DNA of 64,000 nt from Advenella mimigardefordensis DPN7 (lineage in GTDB: Bacteria > Pseudomonadota > Gammaproteobacteria > Burkholderiales > Burkholderiaceae_B). Location: the NCBI RefSeq assembly GCF_000521505.1, contig NZ_CP003915.1, positions 1,178,001 through 1,242,000 on the forward strand. The letters run 5' to 3'. Below are positions 49,524 to 56,047 of this stretch, piece by piece (position 1 is the stretch's first letter; every line of letters begins with the position of its first letter). The position numbers and the translations under genes are program-made. A model generated the notes under the pieces. It saw nothing but the letters and a program-made list of their open reading frames with translations. It ran no database searches and was not told where the DNA came from.

Positions 49524-49957
49524 TCGTTACCAATACTACCTACCAGATCGCGCCATGGGCTGATGTGCTCTATGCAATGGATCTGGATTGGTGGCGCATG
49601 TATTTAGATAGGTTGAATTTCCATGGTATCAAGGCAACCTGCCATAGTGCCTTACGAGGTGTCCGGCCATATCCGATCAAGCATTACGGAAACTCAGGTG
49701 CTGGCGCGATCGCTCTGGCTGCGCATCTTGGCGCAACGAGGGTGATTTTGCTGGGTTATGACGCGCAGCGCACCGGCGGGATGGCTCACTGGCATGGGAA
49801 CCACCCTCGGGGCTTGAAGAATGCCGGGAATGTCGAGCACTGGCCCCGAATGTTCGGGGAATTGCGCCGCGAAATGCCGGATTTGGACATTATCAATTGC
49901 AGTAGGGAAACGGCTTTAACGTGTTTCCCGCGTGGTGACTTGGAGAAAACACTGTGA
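49394..49957 (+). CDS. DUF115/glycosyltransferase-like phage protein with hidden N-terminus
   Basis: The frame is open from 49394. Family-like sequence starts inside the previous gene: 'TAVCIASGPSLTEQDCETVR', then 'KVIVTNTTYQIAPWADVLYA'. It continues with 'NSGAGAIALAAHLGATRVIL' and 'LGYDAQRTGGMAHWHGNHP' to 49957 (188 codons). 'GPSL' and 'ADVLYAMD' are landmarks of DUF115/GT-like proteins. There is no ATG, GTG or TTG before GTG 49565, yet the region upstream is clearly coding. An unusual start codon, frameshifting or an indel must explain this. Confidence 0.75.
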   Translation: MSRPQQGRWETAVCIASGPSLTEQDCETVRQWRTQTGAEDRKVIVTNTTYQIAPWADVLYAMDLDWWRMYLDRLNFHGIKATCHSALRGVRPYPIKHYGNSGAGAIALAAHLGATRVILLGYDAQRTGGMAHWHGNHPRGLKNAGNVEHWPRMFGELRREMPDLDIINCSRETALTCFPRGDLEKTL

Positions 49958-50256
49958 GCGCGATCAATCTGGAAGACGCCAAGGCGTTTCTCGACGTTAT
50001 CCACGAAGCGGACGATGGGAAGCTGCAAATACTGCTGGATGCGGCAGAAGACGAGGCGTTGCAGTTTATTGATGCGCCTTATCCGTATATTCCCGACAGT
50101 GAACCCGTGAGCGAGCCCGCTTTGCCAGCGTCCTTTGTGATGGGAGTGCTGCTGTTGCTCCAGGCAAACTATCAGGCGACACCAGATGACGCAAGAAAGC
50201 TGCGTGATGCGGCGGAAATTAAGCTGATGCCGTTCCGTTGTGGACTGGGGGTGTAA
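49954..50256 (+). CDS. Head-tail connector (gp6-like)
   Basis: 100 aa, GTG start overlapping the upstream stop. 'EDAKAFLDVIHEADDGKLQI', 'LLDAAEDEALQFIDAP' and 'GVLLLLQANYQA' match gp6-type adaptors that dock on the portal. Confidence 0.88.
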   Translation: MSAINLEDAKAFLDVIHEADDGKLQILLDAAEDEALQFIDAPYPYIPDSEPVSEPALPASFVMGVLLLLQANYQATPDDARKLRDAAEIKLMPFRCGLGV

Positions 50257-50619
50257 ATGCTCGCCCAACGACTACGCCACCGCATTGCTATCCAAGAGTG
50301 GATGATAACCGGGCAGGATCCGGTCACCGGCGCTGAGGTGGGAGAGTGGGTGGCTTACGAATTGTCCGGCAAGCCGCTGGATAACGTCCCAGCAGAAGTG
50401 CTGACCGGACCAGGAAAGGAATTCATCGCCGCTGACGCCAAGCAAGCGCAAACCACAGCCAGAATCAATATTCGATGGTTTCCGATTGACCGGATTGATC
50501 TATACCGCCTAAGAATCCTTTGGGATGGCCGGGTATACAACATTGTGTCCGCCGAAACTGACGTGACTGCCCGCCGCGAGTGGCGGTTGCGGTGTGAGGA
50601 TGGAGTTAACGAAGGGTGA
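50257..50619 (+). CDS. Head closure / head-tail adaptor protein
   Basis: 120 aa: 'LRHRIAIQEWMITGQDPVTG', 'VPAEVLTGPGKEFIAADAKQ' and 'LRILWDGRVYNIVSAETDVT' are typical of the SPP1 gp16/head-tail joining family. Starts 1 bp after the connector stop. Confidence 0.9.
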   Translation: MLAQRLRHRIAIQEWMITGQDPVTGAEVGEWVAYELSGKPLDNVPAEVLTGPGKEFIAADAKQAQTTARINIRWFPIDRIDLYRLRILWDGRVYNIVSAETDVTARREWRLRCEDGVNEG

Positions 50620-51584
50620 GCGTGGGATACAGAATACTTAGGCTGCCGACACCGACGCATTATCTCGGTATGAACGGACTCGGAGATTGCTTGTTCGAGC
50701 GCGGATTTTTGAAAAACTTGCCCGGGTCATATTTAACTACGCCATGGCCTGAACTGTTTTCCGACTTGGATGTGAAGTGCGTTCGACCTACAACTATATT
50801 GAGGACACAGAGAAAGAACATTCGGATGTCGGTATATGGATGGCATTTTCCGCCCCGCTATGCCAGGACAGTCCGGATCAGCTACACGCCTGCCGAGCTT
50901 GCGAAAGGGTCGATCATTACCGCGATGATGGGCCATTTCGGAGTCGAACCGATTTTCGATCTGCCAGATTTCGGCAAATCCCCAATCCGATCAAGCGAGC
51001 CGGTCGCCATTGTTCGTCCGGTAACGGTGCGGCGCGAGTGGATGAATCCAGCGCGTAGCCCGAAGCCCGAATATGTGAATCAGGCGGCGCGGATATTGCG
51101 CAAGAAAGGCTTTCATGTCGTGTCTATCGCAGATGTTCAGGACGGCCAGGAATGGATTGTTGGCGATCCACCGGAAGCCGACGAGTATTACCACAAGGGC
51201 GAACTGAGCGTGACGCAGCTACTGGCCGCAGTGCAGAGTGCGGCTGTCGTGGTGGGTGGAGTGGGATGGATTGTGCCAGCCTGTATCGCTGCAGGGACGC
51301 CGTTATATGTGATCCTCGGTGGCAATGGTGGACACAACGCGCCAGAAAAGATTACTGACAAGCGGTACATGAACCTGAAGCGGGTCGGCTGGGCGAAGCC
51401 CGAGCGATTCTGCATGTGCACGAACAACAATCACCAATGCGAGAAAACGATAAATGGATTTGACCGTAAATTCACATTTTGGCTTGATGGAATCCGCGCC
51501 ACAAGTCCAAGGGGACACACTCAAGTGGTGGCCCGAGAAAGGGATGGGGTTCTACCCGGTCAAATTCGAGGATATGCCGTATGA
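50616..51584 (+). CDS. GT-B-like glycosyltransferase (family 9-like)
   Basis: 322 aa, GTG start. 'MNGLGDCLFERGFLKNLPGS' opens like heptosyltransferase-type GT-B proteins. 'LSVTQLLAAVQSAAVVVGGV' with 'GWIVPACIAAGTPLYVILGG' is the nucleotide-sugar half. Its last 130 bp overlap the methyltransferase gene in another frame. It lies among connector genes, where such enzymes are not standard; the target is unknown. Confidence 0.72.
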   Translation: MSVGYRILRLPTPTHYLGMNGLGDCLFERGFLKNLPGSYLTTPWPELFSDLDVKCVRPTTILRTQRKNIRMSVYGWHFPPRYARTVRISYTPAELAKGSIITAMMGHFGVEPIFDLPDFGKSPIRSSEPVAIVRPVTVRREWMNPARSPKPEYVNQAARILRKKGFHVVSIADVQDGQEWIVGDPPEADEYYHKGELSVTQLLAAVQSAAVVVGGVGWIVPACIAAGTPLYVILGGNGGHNAPEKITDKRYMNLKRVGWAKPERFCMCTNNNHQCEKTINGFDRKFTFWLDGIRATSPRGHTQVVARERDGVLPGQIRGYAV

Positions 51585-52125
51585 CCGTGCGTATTTCGAC
51601 AAGTACAGGAAAGACCGAGACACACCGATAGGCCGGGCTCTCAATGAGGTTCGGGTACAAATGGTCGCGCGGTACTGGGATGGACGGGTCATGGATTTCG
51701 GTATTGGTGACGGTGCATTCTTGGAGAAGCGCGGTGGCGATACTGTGGGGTTCGACGTGAATCCGGCAGGCGTGGAGTGGCTGCAGGAGCGCGGGGCGTA
51801 TGTGGACTACTGGGCAGGCGAACACGATGCAGTCACGTTCTGGGATTCGCTGGAACATGAATACAGGATTGAGGCGCTTGTGGCCCGAGTGCGCCGGTTT
51901 GCGTTCGTATCGATCCCGATCTTTACGAGCGAGACGCATTGTCTAAACAGCAAGCATTTTCGGAAAGACCAGCATGTATGGTATTTCACGGCTGACGGGA
52001 TCACGGCATGGTTCGCCCGACAGGGATTCAGACGGCGAGAATGGAACGATTACGAAACAGTAATAGGGCGCGAAGATATCGCGTCCTTTGTTTTTGAGAG
52101 GGTTGAAGATGGCGACATTCGTTAA
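51454..52125 (+). CDS. SAM-dependent methyltransferase
   Basis: 223 aa; an internal ATG at 51487 would reduce the overlap with the glycosyltransferase gene. Motif I is 'VMDFGIGDGAFLE', followed by 'TVGFDVNPAGVEWLQERGAY' and 'DAVTFWDSLEHEYRIEALVA', a class I Rossmann methyltransferase. The C-terminus ('HFRKDQHVWYFTADGITAWF') resembles enzymes acting on sugars. Target unknown; likely works with the neighbouring glycosyltransferase. Confidence 0.78.
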   Translation: MDLTVNSHFGLMESAPQVQGDTLKWWPEKGMGFYPVKFEDMPYDRAYFDKYRKDRDTPIGRALNEVRVQMVARYWDGRVMDFGIGDGAFLEKRGGDTVGFDVNPAGVEWLQERGAYVDYWAGEHDAVTFWDSLEHEYRIEALVARVRRFAFVSIPIFTSETHCLNSKHFRKDQHVWYFTADGITAWFARQGFRRREWNDYETVIGREDIASFVFERVEDGDIR

Positions 52126-52537
52126 GGTCGAGGGCCTGCAAAAGCTGACAAAGACGCTTGCCGCACTGCCTCCCAGGATGCAAAAAGCACCATTGCGTCG
52201 CTCGCTGTCTGCTGGCGGAACGGTCTTTGCTCGCGCTGTACGTGCGAACGCTCGCCGACTGGATGATAAATCCACACCAAAGAACATATCGAAATCGGTA
52301 TCCAATCGGTTAAGCGCCAAGCGAACAAGGGATAACGGCGGGTCACCAGTGCAGCGGGTCTATATCCGACCAACAAAGGCGAATCCGACGTATCACTGGG
52401 TGTTCTTGGAGTATGGCACTGTCAAGATGGCCGCGAAGCCATTCATGCGTCCCGCATTCGATGCGCAACAGGCATCCGCTACACTGCGTGCCGCTCAAGT
52501 CCTTAATAAAGAACTTCTCAAGGTAGCGTTGCGATGA
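52109..52537 (+). CDS. HK97 gp10-like tail completion protein
   Basis: 142 aa from the ATG at 52109. 'VEGLQKLTKTLAALPPRMQK' and 'TYHWVFLEYGTVKMAAKPFM' are the gp10 family ends. It joins tail tube to head. Confidence 0.88.
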   Translation: MATFVKVEGLQKLTKTLAALPPRMQKAPLRRSLSAGGTVFARAVRANARRLDDKSTPKNISKSVSNRLSAKRTRDNGGSPVQRVYIRPTKANPTYHWVFLEYGTVKMAAKPFMRPAFDAQQASATLRAAQVLNKELLKVALR

Positions 52538-52902
52538 ACTACCCCCCCGTCTTCGTTACTGCATTTGCCAGCGCGGAGGTTAAGTCACGGCTCGGGTCGA
52601 GCCCCTGCCGGGTGTATATGTTCGGCATGGCGCCTCAGAACGTAGCAAAGCCCTATGCCGTCTGGCAGGTGGTCGGTGGATCCCCTGAAAACCGTATGGA
52701 TAGGGTGCCAGATACCGACAACTTCCAGATACAGATTGATGTTTACGGCGACTCCGCCAACGACACCAGATTGTCTGCAGAGTCGCTACGTGACGCGTTT
52801 GAACCGGTCTCTCACGTCGTCGCATGGCGTGGAGAGGATCGAGATGCCGAAACCCAGCTGTACCGATCCAGCTTCGATGTGAGCTGGTTTGTGAAGAGAT
52901 AA
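52534..52902 (+). CDS. DUF3168 tail terminator protein
   Basis: 122 aa: 'AQNVAKPY'-type centre ('APQNVAKPYAVWQVVGGSPE'), 'FQIQIDVYGDS' and 'ETQLYRSSFDVSWFV' match DUF3168/gpU-like terminators that cap the tail tube. ATGA overlap with gp10. Intron copy 2 follows. Confidence 0.88.
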   Translation: MNYPPVFVTAFASAEVKSRLGSSPCRVYMFGMAPQNVAKPYAVWQVVGGSPENRMDRVPDTDNFQIQIDVYGDSANDTRLSAESLRDAFEPVSHVVAWRGEDRDAETQLYRSSFDVSWFVKR

Positions 52903-52916
52903 CCGATTTATCGAAC

Positions 52917-52942
52917 AAAGCCGCCTTCAGGGCGGTTTTTTT
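52917..52942 (+). terminator. Terminator behind the tail terminator gene, intron target 2
   Basis: CCGCC-TTCAG-GGCGG is followed by seven T, then ATG and the intron start at 52946. Confidence 0.85.
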
Positions 52943-52945
52943 ATG

Positions 52946-54807
52946 GTACGCCCAGCATGGGCGTACTCCTGCGGGTGCGAGTCCCGCCGCGAGTTGGTCA
53001 CAACGAGCGAAGTGAAGCGCAACTGCGTGAGGGTGACCGAGCGTGGGAAGGAAGCGTGAAGCGTAAATCGCGAGCCGATGGACAAGAACTGCATAGAAGG
53101 CGCTGCCAAGCAGGGCGAGCGGGCCATAAACCGCAAAGCTCTCGTGACCAAGGCGAAGTGGCGTAGATGCAGCGGTTGTGCGATGAAGGAGTGCGTTCTT
53201 ATCTGGGGAAGCCTCGCCTTGATCCTGAAAGGGTAACGGTGTCGAACCGGAGCGAGGACTCAGCAGAGGTCATAGTAGTCGTGGTAGCCGAATCGGGGAG
53301 GTTCGGAGTCGAAGCGACGAAGGACCGAACGAGAAGGAGTATTACTCGACATGTCGATACAACTTGTAGTGCCTCAGATGACTGCCCCAGCGGAGCGGAC
53401 GGGTGTAGTTGGCGGTGAAGCCGCCGGTGATCCTGTCAGCGAGGAAACAAGGAGTCCGCGATATGGCAATGAGGATACGGGGTCAGCGCTGCTGCAAGCG
53501 GCGCTGACAAGAGAGAACCTGCAAGCCGCGTTCAAGCGGGTGCGAGCCAATAAAGGAGCAGCCGGGGTGGATGGTCTGGACATTGATCAGACTGCCCACC
53601 ACCTGGTGAGCGCCTGGCCTGCCATCCGGGAGGCGTTGCTGACAGGTAAGTACCGGCCCAGCCCGGTACGACGGGTAATGATACCCAAGCCTGACGGTAG
53701 CCAGCGCGAGCTGGGTATTCCGACGGTAACGGATCGCCTGATCCAGCAAGCACTACTGCAAGTGCTGCAACCCATCCTTGACCCCACCTTCAGCGAACAC
53801 AGCTACGGCTTCAGACCGGGCAGGCGGGCGCATGATGCGGTGCTTGCCGCTCAGTCGTATGTGCAGTCCGGCCGCCGTATCGTGGTGGACGTGGATCTGG
53901 AGAAGTTCTTCGACCGGGTCAACCACGACATCCTGATTAATCGCTTACAGAAACGCATTGCTGATGCCGGCGTGATCCGGCTGATCCGTGCGTATCTGAA
54001 TAGCGGCATTATGGATAGCGGTGTGGTGATCGAGCGGCACGAGGGCACGCCGCAAGGCGGACCGCTCTCGCCGTTGCTGGCCAACGTGATGCTCGATGAG
54101 GTGGACAAGGAGCTGGAACGCAGGGGTCATTGCTTCGTTCGCTACGCTGACGATTGCAACGTCTACGTTCGCAGTCGCCGTGCCGGTGAACGGGTAATGA
54201 ACCTGCTGCGACAGTTATACGCTAGACTACGCCTGAAGGTCAATGAAACCAAAAGCGCGGTTGCCAGTGTATTTACGGGTCGCAAATTCCTGGGTTACAG
54301 CTTCTGGATGGCCCCCAAGGGCGTGGTCAAGCGCCGAGTGGCGACCAAGGCCGTGATGGCGTTCAAGCAACGCGTGCGACAATTGACGCGCCGCTTGGGC
54401 GGACGCAGTATGCAGGATGTGGTGGACAGGTTGCGTGCCTACATGCTGGGTTGGAAGGGCTACTTCCGGCTGGCGCAATCCCAAAAACTCTGGCAAACAC
54501 TGGAGGAATGGATACGTCACCGGTTACGGGCAATCCAGCTCAAACAGTGGAAACGCGGTAAAACGATGTTCCGTGAGCTACGCACTCTAGGTGCTAGTGT
54601 GACAGTAGCACACCGCGTGGCGGCCAACAGCCGTCGCTGGTGGCGCAACAGTGGCAAGCTGCTCAATAGTGTGCTGACGATCGCGTGGTTCGATAACCTG
54701 GGTCTGCCTCGTCTCTCATGACCTCAACTTCTCGAACCGCCCGGTGCGGACCCGCATGCCGGGTGGTGTGGCAGGGGTGCAGTCTGATGACTGCCCCCTA
54801 TGCCGAT
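52946..54807 (+). mobile_element. Group II intron, copy 2 (1862 bp)
   Basis: Same length and, as far as read, the same sequence as copy 1, including the 5' noncoding part, the RT gene and domains V-VI. Flanking sequences differ, so the ends are sharp. Inserted after a different terminator, between the tail terminator and tail tube genes. Identity suggests very recent movement within this phage or gene conversion. Confidence 0.93.
53351..54721 (+). CDS. ltrA: Group II intron reverse transcriptase/maturase (second copy)
   Basis: 456 aa, identical in sequence to the protein of copy 1, with YADD at 265-268, intact X domain and no HNH domain. There is no stop or frameshift, so both introns should be active. 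Confidence 0.95.
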   Translation: MSIQLVVPQMTAPAERTGVVGGEAAGDPVSEETRSPRYGNEDTGSALLQAALTRENLQAAFKRVRANKGAAGVDGLDIDQTAHHLVSAWPAIREALLTGKYRPSPVRRVMIPKPDGSQRELGIPTVTDRLIQQALLQVLQPILDPTFSEHSYGFRPGRRAHDAVLAAQSYVQSGRRIVVDVDLEKFFDRVNHDILINRLQKRIADAGVIRLIRAYLNSGIMDSGVVIERHEGTPQGGPLSPLLANVMLDEVDKELERRGHCFVRYADDCNVYVRSRRAGERVMNLLRQLYARLRLKVNETKSAVASVFTGRKFLGYSFWMAPKGVVKRRVATKAVMAFKQRVRQLTRRLGGRSMQDVVDRLRAYMLGWKGYFRLAQSQKLWQTLEEWIRHRLRAIQLKQWKRGKTMFRELRTLGASVTVAHRVAANSRRWWRNSGKLLNSVLTIAWFDNLGLPRLS

Positions 54808-54822
54808 TCCCGTTTCACCCCT

Positions 54823-54847
54823 GCCGCCTTGTGCGGCTTTTTTATTT
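54823..54847 (+). terminator. Second terminator just after intron copy 2
   Basis: GCCGC-CTTGT-GCGGC is followed by TTTTTTATTTT, 16 bp past the intron end. So intron 2 lies between two terminators. Confidence 0.8.
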
Positions 54848-54860
54848 TAAGGAGCCACAA

Positions 54861-55346
54861 ATGTCCGTATTGGCACAAGGCACAGACTTCTACGCAATTG
54901 ACCCTGCCGACGGCAGCCTGATTGACGTAGGTTGTATTACTTCACTCAATGGCATCGATGATGCGATTGACCAGATCGAAACCACTTGCTTGCAGAACAA
55001 GGAGCGCACATACCGGGCCGGTCTCTCCACTCCCGGCACCGCGACTTTCGGCTTGCAGATCGATCCAGCCAATGAACCCGACCACGTCCGCTTGCACCAG
55101 CTGAAGAAAGAGGGTGCCACGATCCGATGGGCTGTAGGTTGGTCCGACGGCACTGCCGCGCCAACGGTTGGATCTGATAGTTCTGGTAATGACATTTTCG
55201 TCCTGCCCACGACTCGCACATGGCTGACGTTTGAAGGCTATATGTCTTCTTTCCCGTTCGCGTTCGAGACAAACGCAGTCGTATCGTCCGAAGTCGGTAT
55301 TCAGATTTCCGGACCCATCGACCTGCTTCCCAAAACCACATCGTAA
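54861..55346 (+). CDS. Major tail tube protein
   Basis: 161 aa from the ATG at 54861 (AAGGAG 7 nt before). 'LAQGTDFYAIDPADGSLIDV', 'CLQNKERTYRAGLSTPGTAT' and 'RTWLTFEGYMSSFPFAFETN' form the lambda gpV-like tube domain of siphoviruses. Confidence 0.88.
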   Translation: MSVLAQGTDFYAIDPADGSLIDVGCITSLNGIDDAIDQIETTCLQNKERTYRAGLSTPGTATFGLQIDPANEPDHVRLHQLKKEGATIRWAVGWSDGTAAPTVGSDSSGNDIFVLPTTRTWLTFEGYMSSFPFAFETNAVVSSEVGIQISGPIDLLPKTTS

Positions 55347-55355
55347 GGGTTCGCG

Positions 55356-55733
55356 ATGAATCTACAAGACCTCATTGACAAGGGCGCTCTGGTCCGAGAG
55401 GGAACGGAGCGCAAAACCGTCGTGTGGAACAACGGAACCGAGGATGTCAAATTTGACGTTCTGGTCAAGCGGGAATGGACGGTCGCTGATTACGAAAGTG
55501 TCAGCGGGTACATGAGCAAGGCCGACAAGGAAGATATTTCCCTGTTGGCAATGCGCGTCCACCGCATGACTCGTCAGTCGGACGGAACCAAGTTTCCATT
55601 GGAAGCGTGTTTGCGTTTCAAGGTTTCGTTGCTGCAGGCTATCTGTGAGGCGATCAATCAAGTCGAGGTTGACGTTAAGGAGCCTCCGACAAAAAAGAGA
55701 TCAGCACCACGGAAGAAGTCCTCTGCCAATTAG
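55356..55733 (+). CDS. Tail assembly chaperone (gpG-like)
   Basis: 125 aa. 'VKFDVLVKREWTVADYESVS' and 'RVHRMTRQSDGTKFPLEACL' are chaperone features; the C-terminus is Lys-rich where the slippery site lies. It coats the tape measure with its frameshifted longer form. Confidence 0.85.
   Translation: MNLQDLIDKGALVREGTERKTVVWNNGTEDVKFDVLVKREWTVADYESVSGYMSKADKEDISLLAMRVHRMTRQSDGTKFPLEACLRFKVSLLQAICEAINQVEVDVKEPPTKKRSAPRKKSSAN
55691..55697 (+). promoter_or_regulatory. Programmed -1 frameshift site A AAA AAG
   Basis: The heptamer lies in the right phase in the gpG-like gene (codons ACA AAA AAG). The -1 frame is open from here into the downstream gpT-like part up to 56047. This is the conserved tail-chaperone device of long-tailed phages. 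Confidence 0.88.
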
Positions 55734-56047
55734 TTTTGAACGGCATCGGCGGTCGCACGATCGCTGAATGCCGGGAGAAGCTTAGTTATCAAGAGTTCCT
55801 GCTGTGGTGCGCCTATATAGACAAACACGGCAGTCTAAATATAGGCGACCGGATCGAACACAGTTCAGCGATTGTCGCCGCTGTGAACGCGAATATCCAC
55901 AGCAAGAAAAAGCACAAGATCACTGACTTCATGCCGCATTTTGAAGCCCCTGACGATAAGCAAGTCTTGAGTCCGGAGGGGCTTGCAGGAAGATTGGCCG
56001 CCGTATCGGTCCCGAAAAACGAAATGAGATTAAGAAAGGATAAATAA
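55697..56047 (+). CDS. gpT-like extension, made by -1 frameshifting
   Basis: 117 codons read after the shift: 'EISTTEEVLCQLVLNGIGGR', then 'LSYQEFLLWCAYIDKHGSLN' and 'RIEHSSAIVAAVNANIHSKK' (DUF4035-like). A TTG at 55736 could be called as a start, but the fusion with gpG is the likely product. Ends 1 bp before the tape measure gene. Confidence 0.82.
   Translation, partial: EISTTEEVLCQLVLNGIGGRTIAECREKLSYQEFLLWCAYIDKHGSLNIGDRIEHSSAIVAAVNANIHSKKKHKITDFMPHFEAPDDKQVLSPEGLAGRLAAVSVPKNEMRLRKDK

Noticed and set aside
52946..54807. Assembly artefact as explanation of the second intron
   Set aside because: Its flanks are different phage genes in the correct order with a suitable terminator target, so a real insertion is more likely. 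Long reads would settle it.
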